Of a DNA stretch of 64,000 bases, positions 35,397-48,700 are shown piece by piece. The stretch is taken from assembly GCA_019022495.1 (NCBI GenBank), contig JAFEKR010000009.1, positions 2,232,001-2,296,000 of the forward strand, written 5' to 3'. The notes beneath the pieces were generated by a model that searched no databases, was not told where the DNA came from, and worked only from the letters and a program-made list of their open reading frames with translations. The DNA comes from Epichloe hybrida. Lineage: Eukaryota; Ascomycota; Sordariomycetes; Hypocreales; Clavicipitaceae. How positions within the stretch are numbered: position 1 is the stretch's first letter; every line of letters starts with the position of its first letter. A program made the translations under genes and the position numbers.

Positions 35397-35856
35397 CTAT
35401 ATTACTAGCTTTCTTATAGTATTAGTAATATAAGGGGATTTAGTTAACTTAGTAATATATAAGACTAAAAACTATATCTATATTTCTAGAAAGAAAGGTA
35501 AGCTTATTATTCTAAATATTAAGCTTATTAAGGCTAAAAATTTTTACCTTTATTTCTAGTATTAGCTATAGCTAAGCTATAAACTAAAACTATTAAAGTT
35601 TCCTTATTTATTTTAAGTTATACTATTACTCTTAGTAAAAGCTATTAAGCTATTTAGTAGTAATATAAGTATAAGAAATTAAGGACACTTAATTAATAAT
35701 ATAGTGTAATAGAAGTTAAGATAAGTAATATTAAGAGTTAAGGGGCTATTATATTACTTTTAGCTACTAGTAATACTAATTTATCTATAAGATTATCTCT
35801 TTAGTATTCCCTATAATTTAGTAAAGGGTAAAGGCATAATAGATAATATACTAACT
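35397..35856. repeat. Matrix repeat, fragment 1 (left of the TAACT insertion)
   Basis: Heavily RIP-mutated DNA that ends in TAACT, exactly where the first gypsy element was inserted. The same 5 bases resume at 43758. Together with 43763-45449 and 59454-59979 it is likely one older element split by later insertions. No domain was recognised. Confidence 0.5.
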
Positions 35857-36126
35857 TGTCACGGCTTGCACCGAAAGGTTAAGAACGAAGTGATGGCTGA
35901 GACTATCGCAGTCGCTGCTAGATAGATGCTAGCTAGGGGCGGGTGCGTGAAGGTTTTAATCTCTAACCTAGCACCTATAATGTGCGTAGTCTTTAATAAA
36001 TACCTTGCTTTATAAGCATATGGCTATCTTATAGCTAGCTAGCCTTTTTATTATTTGCATAGCCTAAAGGTTCTCTAAAGACTTGCTTTAATAAACATCC
36101 TATCTTTAACCTCTGCGCTCCTAATA
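35857..36126 (-). repeat. 3' LTR of the first chromodomain gypsy element (270 bp)
   Basis: Starts TGTCACGGCTTGCACC on the plus strand and ends CTAATA (CTAACA in sister copies). It matches the LTRs at 43488-43757, 45450-45719, 59184-59453 and 59980-60249. Its left, outer part is almost free of RIP changes. Confidence 0.93.
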
Positions 36127-36824
36127 TAATACCCCCCCTATATATAATTAACCTTAATTGTAAAATAAGCTACTTGCTTAGGGCGTGGTTATTGTATTAG
36201 AGCTTTGTAAGGAAAAATAAGATAGGGTACCTTATGTCCGGATGCGTAGGTGAACAAAAAGAAATAATAATAATAATGCCACTAATTAAAAATAACCCCT
36301 TATTATAGTTAGTGATATTCTAATAGCAGCCTACACGTAGCTTCACTGTAGCAAAACAAATGTTATTGCCTATTATGTGGCTAGAAAAAACAATATAAAT
36401 AACCCGTGTTAATTTTCATAATTAGTTAAATAAATAAGGTACCTAATACTAGGGTTCTAAATGGTCTAACTAGAGGGCTTATGTTGTGGTTACTATAAGC
36501 TTGTAGCTGTTAGGTATGTGTGCGTTTGGCAGTGCTAATGGTTATTGTTATGATTTATGAATTACCTATACGTAGTGCGTTAGATTACTTAAGGGGTCTA
36601 GGGTTAATATAAAAAAGACTAATTTTTCCCCCCTTCTACACTCTTCCTTTCTTTTATAATATCCCTTAACCTTATAAGTTACCCTTACTAGCTAAGTAGT
36701 AGCTCTCTTACTGCTATTGCTTAGTAGTTACTAACCTCTTTTAGTCCCTAATTATTGTTATTATCTGTTCTTATTTATCTTAGTTTCTTGCCCTTATCTA
36801 GCTTATAAGTTTATACTCTTATTA

Positions 36825-37728
36825 GCATAACTTCCCTGTCTAGTCTATTATGGCTAACTTGTAGCTAGGCTACTATGTCTAAGCCTTATGCCTAAACTCT
36901 GCCTTTATTAATGCCTTAAGAAGATCTATTAACTAAGAAATCTCCTATAAAGTCTCCCTAAAAGTAAACTTCTTCTAAAATCTTATTATAAGTTTATTAT
37001 ATCCTTATAGTGTCTTTATTACTAACTTACTGCTAGTAAAATTACTTTAAAGAAAATTCTATATATGCGCTATTATTAGTAAGTAGTAATATAGAATATC
37101 CTCCTAAAAAATAGCACCTATAAGATTCTAGGATACCTTATTAATAAAAAAACCTTCCTAGCTAAATATAATAAGTCTTCTAGTATAATATCTTTACTTA
37201 CTTACTACTTCTTTATAGCTAATATTTAACAGGCTATTTAATAAAATATGCTTATTATTTCTAAAATAATAAAAACTATATTATAGTATGTCTTTCTTAA
37301 CTAAAATCTGCCTAGTTATTACTAACATGCTACTAGACTCTAGCTTAAATTATATAGCTTTATAATAGGTTATTTAAACTTATTAAAGCTACTTCTAAAG
37401 GTAGCTACTACTATTAAAATAAAGTAAGTATAATCCTATTTCCTAGACACTAGATTACTACTAACTTACTACTAGCCTATTATAAAAGCGAAGAAAAAGC
37501 TATAGAATGCTATCCTAGTTTACAAAAATTCCAATAAGTGTAGTTATATCTGCTACGCTTAAATATTTACTAATGCTACTTATAAGGCAGAATATAATAA
37601 ACGCACTATAATAGCGCTGCTAAGTGATACTATAAATCTAGAGACTTAGATTAATATTATAAACTATCTTTACTTTATAGCCTAGAATATTCTAAAGGTA
37701 AGCTTTCTTAATATATATAGCTAATGCT
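36825..37728 (-). pseudogene. Possible extra reading frame downstream of the gypsy chromodomain
   Basis: In the 1.8 kb between the chromodomain and the 3' LTR, one minus-strand frame stays readable for about 300 codons if TAG/TAA are taken as RIP products of Gln and Trp codons. The reading is Trp-rich and matches no family I recognise. The homologous part of the second copy (about 57600-58500, plus strand) is similar. In AT-rich DNA this could be chance, so it is a weak call. Confidence 0.25.
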
Positions 37729-40700
37729 TAACTAACTTACTAGTAGTTTACACTAAATACTATTAATTTGCCTAAACACGTTAGTCTTATTAAGCTCCCT
37801 AGTATACTTTAGGTCTATATATATAGAGAGGGGGATTCTAATAATAAAGATGCTCCTAAGGCCTCTTCCTCTATGGCTCCTACGGCCGCTAATAATAATA
37901 AGGGACTAGCGGTTACTAGGGTTAACTCTATTATAGAGAAATAGGTGCTTAGTAGCTATGTAATAGATTATTTAAGTTTTCTAAGTAAATTAACTTTATT
38001 TTCTAATATCTTTAGTGTGTTAAGTTATAAAACATAACTACCTTATATTAACTTTATTACTTAGCTATTACTTATAGTTATTAATAATTTCTCTAGTAAT
38101 AAAATCCCTTTTTAATACCTAAGAATTCTCTAAAGCATTATAGCCCTTCTATTTAACTAGATATTTATAATGCCTTCTATTATAGTAGTATAAAATAATT
38201 CTCTTAACTTTAAACTCTTATTTATTATCTTTAATAGTATCTTATAGTAAGAGCATATCTTCTATATCTATTAGGTCCCCTTTAAAAGGTTTAAGACTAG
38301 TAATATTAAATATATTATGTAATTAAGTCCTAGGTGGTAATTTTAATTAATATACTAATCTGTGACTTCTAATTACCTTTTTAATCTTATAGGGGCCTAG
38401 ATACTTTGTGGCTAGCTTCTTACTAGGGTGTCTTAGGTTAATGTTTTTTATTAATAATAAAACATAGTTACTAACTTTAAACCTTATTAGAGTTCTCTTC
38501 TAGTTATAATATTTTTTATACTAAGTCTATAAGTTACTTAAAAGCTACTTAATTATAGTGTGCTTCTCTCTTAGTGCTAAAATCCTACTTTTAGCTTAAT
38601 TATTTACTAAAGGGATGCTTACTACTACTTACTATAGACCTCTAGGATTATAACCTTATAATGCCTCTGCTAGTGTGTAGCTATGCGTTAAGTGATTACT
38701 TGTGTTATATGTGAATTACGCTATTAATAGGTTATTCGCCTAATTAGTCTATTTAGCATAAGTAAAAGCCCTTAAATAATGTTCTAAGACCTAGTTTAAA
38801 TGTTCTATCTAACTATCTATCTAGGGGTAAAAAGCGGTGCTAAGTAGCTGCTTTATTATAAGAAGATAGCAAAAAGTTGTCTAGAAACCACTAGTAAATG
38901 TAGAACCTTAGTCTATTATAATACTTTCTAGGGCTCTATAGTCTTTAAAAACATATTCTAAGAATATAGTTACTAGCCTATTGCTAGTTAGTTATGTTAA
39001 AATAGGAATGTAAATACTATATTTTGTAAAATAGTTAATAATAACTAAAATTACGTTATAGGTTTAATTTAAATCTTTTACTAGTGGAAGTTTAGTAACG
39101 AAATCTATTAATAATTCTTAAAAAGGGCGATTAGGCACTAGCAATGTAGCTAGCTTGCTATATGGTTTATAATGCCTTGGTTTCAAAGTCTAATAATTTA
39201 TGTAAGTGCTAATGTGTACCTTTGTATCTTTCTTTATTATTAGCTAATAATATTAGTTTATAATCTAACAAAGAGTTCTGCTTACTCCTTAGTGCCTAGT
39301 AGTAAGGTTATTATAAGTTAGTAATAAAATTTCTTTCCTTATACCTAGAGGAATAAAAATATGATTCTTAAATATTAATAGCTTAGAGGGTCTAATTAAC
39401 TATGTCTAGGACGTAGCTAAATTGCTGCTTTTAAGTAACTTTAATTAACCTATAGTAAAGTCATTACCTTGCTATGCTTTATATAATAAGACTTAAATTA
39501 GGGGTTTTAATTCTAAGCTCTTTTCTAAAAAGTTAGAGTTAAATTAGAAGAGGTTCTCTAAATAGATTAGATCCTAGCTATAATATCTCTATAAGTGATT
39601 AGTTTAATAGATGCTTCTAGTCTTATAGGGACATAAATAAGTAATGTTTTTAAGGGGCGCCCTTGCCGCTTGCTAGTAATAACCTATGCTAGTCTATCCC
39701 TATTAGCAATAGCTAGTCTAATAGGAAAATTAAAATAATTAAGCACTAACTAATGCATGCGCTAGGTACTAATAGTATTACTATAGCTAGCTTATCGCTT
39801 ATTAACTAAAGTATAAAAAGTATTAAATAACCTTACTAATATAACTCTTCTAAGATTGTCTAGATTATTAGGTTCTTTAGGAATATAGTTAAGTTACGAT
39901 TTTTTAAAACCCTGGATGTTAGCAGTATTATTATAGCGTTGTTATAACTAACTATTAGTTACATTAAGTGACGTTTTTATAGAACCTATGGCATTAATAA
40001 TATTACTATAGTGTTTCTATCTCTTAGTATCTATAAATTTAAATAAAAAGGTAGGAAGTTATATAGTTACTACTTCCTCTTTCCTTGCCTTACTTATAAA
40101 ATCTAGTCTTCTTAAAAGTAAGTTAGTAGGATTTAATTTCCTTATATAATATATAATCTTAAAATCAAAAGGATAAAGCTTATTAAGCGTAGTTACCTAC
40201 CTGCTAGTAAGCTTAGGCTTTATAGCAAGGTACTTATAGTTTAAATAATCTATAATAACTTTAATTATGTAAGCTAAATAAGCGAGATAGTGTCTCTATG
40301 TGTGAAAAGCCTCTTAGATAGCTAATAATTCGCTGTTAGGTATTAAATATTATAATTTAGTATTAGTTATCTTTCTTGACATAAACGTAACTAGGTGCTA
40401 GTGACCTAGCACTAACATCGTGAGTATAGCCCTAATTGCATGTCTAGATGTATCTGTCTCCACTCTAAGATATATAAGTGGGTTAAAATACACTAAAATT
40501 AGCGCTTCCTAAAATCTTTATTAAAGTTCTCTAAACGCTGCTAGCTTATAGGGTTCTAGTTTAAACGTTACTAGTTAATTCCCTCTAAGGCAATCTATTA
40601 ATAGAACAATAACTTTACTATACTATTTAATAAAATAGCAGTAAAATCTAGTAAAACTAAGAAATAACTAAATATTAAAAACGCTGCGTGGTATTAGCTA

Positions 40701-43060
40701 GGTTGTAATTGCTTTAACTCTTACTAGGTCTATTACAATACCTTTCTCTGATATCTTAAAGCCTAAAAATTTAACTTCCTTAACTAAAAATTAACACTTC
40801 TTAAGGTTAATAAAAAGACCTACCTCTCTAAACCTACGTAAAACTTGTTTAACGTGCTCTATATAATCTTTAACCCCACTACTATATATTAGCGTATTAT
40901 CTAGATAGATAATATAGGTCTTATTAATAAGTCCTTTAAGAGCATTATTAATATACTCCTAAAAAGTCACTAGTGCATTAACTAGTCTAAATGGCATTAC
41001 TAGATATTCGAAGTGGCTATATTAACAACAGAACGCTGTTTTTCACTTATTGCCTAAGCGAATACGTAGCTAGTGGTATATATCTTTTAAATCTAGGACT
41101 ATAAAAATAACTACGCCCGCTAATTAATTAAGAATTTCAGCGATAAGGGGCAAAGGGGCTTTATTCTTAATTATAATCTTGTTTAGGCCCCTATAATTCA
41201 CATAAAGCCTTAATTTCCCTCCTTTCTTTAGAATAAATAAAATCAGGGCTCTAGCTAGGCTAACTAATCTTCTAATTTACCCTTTAAGCTATGCACTTAT
41301 AAGGTACTCTCTAAGAACCTCTAGCTCCCTTTTAGCTAAATTATATATAGGCCCCTAAGGTAGTGTTTTCCCTTCTTCTAATTTAATTACATAAGTGCAA
41401 CCTCCTAATTTAGGAAGCTTACCTACTAACTCTTTAGAAAAAACATCTATAAACTCCCTATATTCTTCTAGGATTATTAGTGTAGGGCGCTTAGTGCTCT
41501 CGTCCTAATTTAACATAGCTTCTTTGCTGCTTGCGTCTTCTAAAATTAGTATAACTACAATACCTTTGCTTTTTTGCCATAAATAAGCGTACTTAAGGAT
41601 TTACATAGCTGCTTTACTGTTTATTTATGTGTCTATTACTACTAGGTCCTCTAATTAGCCTTTTCCTTTTTGATTTTTGTTTTCTAGAATACTTAGCCTA
41701 ATCTTTATCGCTCCTAATAATAAAGTAACTACTACTATTTTTTTCTCTTTATATACTTACCGCTTACTATAAGTAAAGGAGAGACATTCTATTATTACTA
41801 GATATCTCTAGTATTTATGCTCCTAATATATGATTATAGGTAAATACTCTTTAATCTAGTCTATACCTAGAATTATCCTTTTACTTATATTAGTAATAAA
41901 GTAGCTAACTTAGTAAACCTTTGCAAATCCTATACTGTCTTTTATCTTAACTAATTTTTTTAGAATTCCTTAATATAAAATTACTTTTTTACTTACACTC
42001 TTTAATATCCTATCTAATTAGATTATATTCTCCTAATCCTTTTTTAATAATAATTTTAGATAAATTATTAAAGACTATATACCTGTATTAAATAGCACTT
42101 ACATAGCTAATCACTAGTTATCTTATTATAAAGATGCCTATATTCTTATTCTATTATCTATAGGGTATTCTATAGCGAGATTGCATTCCTAGGTCTATGC
42201 TAATTAAACTAGTATTATATTAGGAGACATAGCTTTATTACTACTTTCCCTATACTTCTTAGTTATATATTTAGTACTTTTATAGGTAAAATAATCTAGT
42301 GCCTAATAAGTTAGTATAGCGTGCCTAGGCTTTTTATATTTATAGCACACTAGGGATAATCTTTTCCCTTAGTCTTTGCTTTATTACTACGCCCTATTTA
42401 TAGGTAATGTAAAATAAGAGCATTGCCTTTTTCTTTTAAAGTCCTAACCTTTTTTATTATTTTAGCCTAAACCTATTATAACCTCTGCTTTCTTACCCTA
42501 GCCTTATAGTTAGCTCTAGGTTATTAGGATCTCTTAACTAATTATTTACTTCCTTATAGCGTTATTTAAGCTATTTAGAAAAATTATAATTCTTAGATAT
42601 ATAGGGATTTCTTTAGGTAACTTAGCTTTTACCTTATCCTAGGCTTATATAAAGGATTAAAATAATTAGCTATTCTTCTACCTAAGATTTAGTAGTGACC
42701 TTATTGCTTCTAAGTATCTTATACCTGTATTTATTATTCTAGTTTTTAACTATTCTAGGAAATCTGCCTAGGTAATTAATAAATAATCTACGTGCCTATT
42801 CACAGCTATATAATGCATTTACTATTACTTTACATTACTAGCTAGGCAGCTGCTTACATACGCTACCTTAGTTATGTTATTCTTAAAGGTATAGTAGTCT
42901 AATTTAAATAGTATGTCTAAGTTTACTAAGAAATTCTATAGGCTTTTATACATTTCCCCTTTATATGTAAGCATTTTTATCTGCGTTTTAATAAGACTAC
43001 CTTGCTATATAATTACTACTATATTACTATAGACTACAGGTGGAATTGCAGCTAATATTT

Positions 43061-43132
43061 AAGGGGTAATTATAGGTCTAGATTAAGGGGTAATTATAGG
43101 TCTAGATTAAGGGGTAATTATAGGTCTAGTTT
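43061..43132. repeat. 24 bp tandem repeat, 3 units, inside the gypsy 5' region
   Basis: Three head-to-tail 24 bp units (AAGGGGTAATTATAGGTCTA plus four bases). The homologous stretches of the second and third gypsy copies (about 46077-46126 and 60603-60653, opposite strand) have only two units, so copy number differs between family members. Confidence 0.85.
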
Positions 43133-43487
43133 AAGGTCTAGCTAATCCTAGATTTGCCTTAAGCTCTCTGATTTATGCCTTTATCTATAAGACCTCTTAT
43201 CTCCTCTAAAGGCAATGTAGCTTAGATTATATGACCTTATAGCATTACTATAATGCCCTTTTTTCTTTAGTTATATTATCTATACCTTTACCTAAATTAG
43301 GATTAAGTAGCGTTTATTACACCCTATTATCTATAGTTCTAGATTATAGGGGTTCCCTATCTTCCTAATTATCTATAGCTTTGTTATTATAAGGTACTAG
43401 CGTGTTTCTAGTAGATCTTTAAAGTGTTAGCTATATAATAATCTAGCTAATGGTTTGTATTCTTAAAAAGGTTAAGAGAGATTAATT

Positions 43488-43757
43488 TATTATAGCTTAC
43501 ACTAAAAGGTTAAGAATAAAGTAATAGCTAAGACTATTGTAGTCACTGCTAGATAAATGCTAGCTAGGGGCAGGTGCGTAAAGGTTTTAATCTCTAACCT
43601 AGCACCTATAATATACGTAGTCTTTAATAAATACCTCGCTTTATAAGCACGTGGCTATCTTGTAGCTAGCTAGCCTCTTTGTTATCCGCACGGCCCGAAG
43701 GTTCTCTGAAGACCTGCTTTGATGAACATCCTATCTTTGACCTCTGCGCTCCTAACA
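43488..43757 (-). repeat. 5' LTR of the first chromodomain gypsy element (270 bp)
   Basis: Same 270 bp unit as at 35857-36126, same orientation, followed at once by TAACT. Here the right (outer) end is almost free of RIP changes (CACGGCCCGAAGGTTCTCTG and onward), while the left (inner) half is heavily changed. Confidence 0.93.
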
Positions 43758-43762
43758 TAACT

Positions 43763-45449
43763 ATACTTATCTAGGGTCTTTAAGTACTTAGGTTATTTTA
43801 CTTAGTAAGATTACTTATGCCTAAAGACCTAATTAAAGTATAAACTATAATAATACCTAAAGACTTCTTACTATAGTGTTATTTAACTAGGGCTATAGTA
43901 AGATATATAAGGACCTTATATCTATATAAAGGGAATAAGGGAAAGGTTCTAATAAGACTAGAAGATAGAATAAGCCTTTTTACCTATAAAGAGTAAAGTA
44001 ACTATTAAGGATAGGAGTGCTTAATAAAGTTATAGAGAGTAGTAATATCCTAATTATTATAAATAAAGAGAAGTATATTAAAAGTAATAATAATTTATCT
44101 AAGCTACCTTCTAATTCTAGAGATAATAATACTAAGGATAATATATTTAAAGAAAAAATTATTAAGGGTAAGAAAACTAGAGGTAAAGCTAGTAAAAAAA
44201 AGGACCCTAGGGGTAATAATTATAAGGGTATAGGAGGTAGTAAAAGGGGGAAAACTAGAGGTAATAGTAATACTAGAGAAGGGGATAAGAATAGTAATAA
44301 AGGGAGAAGGAGTAATAGTAGCCTTAAGGGCACTATTAATAATAAGGGTAAGAAAAAAAGGCCTAATAATAATAAAGATAAGACTAGTAAGAGAGCTAGA
44401 GAAAGTAACCCTTTTATAACTAATAATAATAATACTAGGGCTTTACTTAGGAGGCTAGCTAAGAATAGTATTAATAAGAAAAGAAAGTAAAAGAAGGATC
44501 TTACTAGTATTAGGGGTCTATAACTACTACCTTTACCTCTATTACTATCTTTACTATAGCTATAAGGGAGAGTAAACCCCTTTATAAGTAAGTAATTAAC
44601 CCTTACCTTTACCTCTATATAAGTAATATAATTAGTTACTAATAAGAAGCTATAGTAAATTTAAGATATATTTTTACTTAAGGATATTTATAACCCTAGA
44701 CTAAAACCTATTATATTAAACTTATTTACTATTCTATTAAACTATACTTTCTAAGTAAGTAATAAGGGTATAATACTAGTTCTAACTTACCTTAGTAAAA
44801 TAATAGAAGTTATAGCTAAATACTAACTAGTTATAGACTTATAGGATTTAATAAAACTTACTAATAATTATAGAATTTATATCTCCTTAACTATATTTAT
44901 CTTTAATAAGTATTATAACCTCTAGTTAAGGGGTGCCCCTTACTTATCTAAAGTCTAATATATAATAGCTAAGGAGTATAATAAAATAGTAAATAAATTT
45001 AAATTAAGGGCTAAGTAAGAGACTTAACCCTTACTACTAAAATCACTTATATTACTACTACTACTACTAATTAAAGTGTTTAAAGATTAGTTAAGTATTT
45101 TATTAGATTTTCACCCTTATAGTTAGGCTATAGTTATACTAACTTAGTAACCTCTAAAAATAAAAGCTTTAAGGTCTTAGCTTTATAAGAACTAATAGAA
45201 GTATAGTAAGGGTAAAATTAAAGCACTTAAGGTATTAGCTATAATATCTAAGGCCTATTACCTAGTTTATACTACTCTTATAGAACTTAATAAATTAATT
45301 AATTACTACTAGAAAAATATTAAAGCTACTAGAATTAAGGGGTTATAGCTATAAGATTTAAAAGAAGCTAGTAAATTTCTAATATTAGTATTAAATAGAA
45401 AGAAAAGAGTCCTTATTTTCTAAGAGAGTTTTAGGTCTTTACCCCTTAT
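43763..45449. repeat. Matrix repeat, fragment 2 (between the two gypsy insertions)
   Basis: RIP-mutated sequence between the TAACT site and the CTTAT site. It contains a 157-codon plus-strand open frame (44017-44490) made almost entirely of Lys, Asn, Ser, Arg and Gly, and a further readable stretch at about 45060-45440 when stops are ignored. I recognise no domain. It looks like the interior of an older repeat interrupted twice. Confidence 0.5.
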
Positions 45450-45719
45450 TGTTAGGAGCGCAGAGGTCAAAGATAGGATGTTTATCAAAGCGGGTCTTCA
45501 GAGAACCTTTAGGCCGTGTAAATAACAAAGAGGCTAGCTAGCTATAAGATAGCTATATGCTTATAGAGCGGGGTATTTATTAAAGACTATATATATTATT
45601 AGTGCTAGGTTAGAGATTAAAACCTTTACATACCTACCCCTAGCTAGTATTTATCTAGTAGTAACTATAATAGTCTTAGCTATTACTTTATTCTTAACCT
45701 TTTAGTATAAGTTATATTA
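45450..45719 (+). repeat. 5' LTR of the second gypsy copy (270 bp)
   Basis: Begins TGTTAGGAGCGCAGAGG and is preceded by CTTAT. The outer (left) about 90 bp is nearly free of RIP changes, and the inner half is heavily changed. Confidence 0.93.
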
Positions 45720-48700
45720 AATTAATCTCTCTTAACCTTTTTAAGGATATAAACTATTAACTAGATTATTATATAGCTAATACTCTAAAGATCTATAAGA
45801 AACACATTAGTACCTTATAATAATAAAGCTATAGATAATTAAGAAAATAAAGAACCCCTATAATCTAGAACTATAGATAATAGGGTGTAATAAACGCTAC
45901 TTAATCCTAATTTAAGTGGAGGTATAGATAATATAACTAAAGAAAAAAGGGTATTATAGTAATACTATAAGGTTATATAATCTAAGCTATATTACCTTTA
46001 GAGAAAATAAAAGGTCTTATAAATAAAGGCATAAATTAAAGAGCTTAAGGCAAATCTAGGATTAGCTAGACCTTAAACTAGACTTATAATTACCCCTTAA
46101 TCTAGACCTATAATTACCCCTTAAACATTAGCTATAATTTTACCTATAGTCTATAGTAATATAGTAGTAATTATATAGTAAGGTAGTCTTATTAAAATAT
46201 AGATAAAAATGCCTATATATAAAGAGAAAACATATAAAAGCCTATAGAATTTCTTAGTAAACTTAGATATACTATTTAAATTAAACTACTATACCTTTAA
46301 GGATAATATAACTAAGGTAGCGTATATAAGTAGCTACCTAGCTAGTAATGTAAAGTAATAGTAAATGCGTTATATAGCTATAAATAGGCATATAAATTAT
46401 TTATTAATTACCTAGGTAAATTTCCTAAAATAGTTAAAAACTAGAATAATAAATATAGGTATAAGATACTTAGAAGTAATAAGGTTACTACTAAATCTTA
46501 GGTAAAAGAATAGCTAATTATTTTAATCCTTTATATAAGCCTAGAATAAGGTAAAAGCTAAGTTACCTAAAGAAATCCCTATATATCTAAGAATTATAAT
46601 TTTTCTAAATAGCTTAAATAATACTATAAGAAAGTAAATAATTAGTTAAGAGATCCTAATAACCTAAAGCTAACTATAAGGCTAGGGTAAGAAAGCAAAG
46701 GTTATAATAAGTTTAGGCTAAAATAATAAAAAAGGTTAGGACTTTAAAAGAAAAAGGTAATGCTCTTATTTTATATTACCTATAGATAAGGTATAGTAAT
46801 AAAGTAAAGACTAAGGGAAAAGATTATTCTTAGTATACTATAAATATAAAAAGCCTAGGCATACTATACTAACTTATTAGGCACTAGATTATTTTACCTA
46901 TAAAAGTACTAAATATATAACTAAGAAGTATAGGGAAAGTAATAATAAAGCTATATCTCCTAATATAATACTAGTTTAATTAGCATAGACCTAGGAATAT
47001 AATCTTACTATAAAATACCCTATAGATAATAGAATAAGAATATAAGCATCTCTATAATAAGATAACTAGTGGTTAGCTATATAAGTGTTATTTAATATAG
47101 GCATATAGTCTTTAATAATTTATCTAAAATTATTATTAAAAAAGGATTAGGAGAATATAATCTAATTAAATAGGATATTAGAGAGTGTAAGTAAAAAAGT
47201 GATTTTATATTAAGGAATTCTAAAAAAATTAGTTAAGATAAAAGATAGTATAGGATTTATAAAGGTTTACTAAGTTAGCTACTTTATTACTAATATAGGT
47301 AAAGGGATAATTCTAGGTATAGACTAGATTAAAGAGTATTTACCTATAATTATATATTAGAAGCATAAATACTAGAGATATCTAGTAATAATAGAATATC
47401 TCTCCTTTACTTATAGTAAGTAGTAAGTATATAGAGAGAAAAAAAATAGTAGTAATTACTTTATTATTAGAAGTAATAAAGATTAGGCTAAGTATTTTAG
47501 AAAATAAAAATTAAAAAGGAAAAGAAAAAAGCTAATTAAAGGACCTAGTAATAATAGATATATAAATAAATAGTAAAGCAGTTATATAAATCCTTAAGTA
47601 CGCTTATTTATAGCAAAAAAGCAAAGGTATTATAATTATACTAATTTTAGAAAACATAAGCAGTAAAGAAGCTATATTAAATTAGGATAAGAGCACTAAG
47701 CGCCTTACACTAATAATCCTAGAAAAATATAGGGAGTTTATAGATATTTTTTCTAAAGAGTTAGTAAGTAAGCTTCTTAAACTAGGAGGTTATACTTATA
47801 TAATTAAATTAGAAGAAGGGAAAACACTACCTTAGGGGCCTATATATAATTTAGCTAAAAGGGAGCTAGAGGTTCTTAAAGAGTACCTTATAAGTACATA
47901 GCTTAAAGGGTAAATTAGAAGATTAATTAGCCTAGCTAAGGCCCTGATTTTATTTGTTCTAAAGAAAGAAGGGAAATTAAGGCTTTATATAGATTATAGG
48001 GGCTTAAATAAGATTATAATTAAGAATAAGGCCCCTTTGCCCCTTATTACTAAAATTCTTAATTAATTAGTAAGTATAGTTATTTTTATAGTCCTAGATT
48101 TAAAAGATATATACTACTAGCTATGTATTTGCTTAGGTAATAAGTAAAAAACAGTGTTTTATTATTAATATAGCCACTTTGAATATCTAGTAATGCTATT
48201 TAGACTAGTTAATACACTAGTGACTTTTTAGGAGTATATTAATAATGCTCTTAAAGGACTTATTAATAAGACTTACATTATCTATCTAGATAATATGCTA
48301 ATATATAGTAGTAAGGTTAAAGATTATATAGAGTATATTAAATAAGTTTTATATAGGTTTAGAGAGGTAAGTCTTTTTATTAACCTTAAGAAGTGTTAAT
48401 TTTTAGTTAAGGAAGTTAAATTTTTAGGCTTTAAGATATTAGAGAAAGGTATTATAATAAACCTAGTAAGAGTTAAAGTAATTATAACCTAGCTAATACT
48501 ATATAGTGTTTTTAATATTTAGTTATTTCTTAGTTTTACTAGATTTTACTGCTATTTTATTAAATAGTATAGTAAAGTTATTATTCTATTAATAGATTGC
48601 CTTAGAGGGAATTAACTAGTAATATTTAAACTAAAACCCTATAAGATAGTAGTATTTAGAGAGCTTTAATAAAAATTTTAGGAAGCGCTAATTTTAGTGT

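Larger units (their letters stand above)
35857..43757 (-). mobile_element. Chromodomain Ty3/gypsy retrotransposon, complete but dead, target duplication TAACT
   Basis: A 7,901 bp element with 270 bp LTRs at 35857-36126 and 43488-43757, bracketed by the 5 bp direct repeat TAACT (35852-35856 and 43758-43762). Coding is on the minus strand, so the right LTR is the 5' LTR. Reading through RIP stops, the reverse transcriptase lies around 41100-40900 ('LDLKDIYH' type box, then a block ending 'HFEYLVMPF' type). Integrase lies at about 39300-38400, and a C-terminal chromodomain at about 38190-38085. A polypurine tract (a C run on the plus strand at about 36131-36138) abuts the 3' LTR. About 1.8 kb lies between the chromodomain and the 3' LTR. 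It keeps more CA/TG than its sister copies, so it is probably younger or less mutated. Confidence 0.9.

Noticed and set aside
44017..44490. 157-codon Lys/Asn-rich open frame in the AT-rich block
   Set aside because: The composition matches RIP-mutated DNA (AAT, AAG and AGT codons); it lies within a decayed repeat and lacks any domain.
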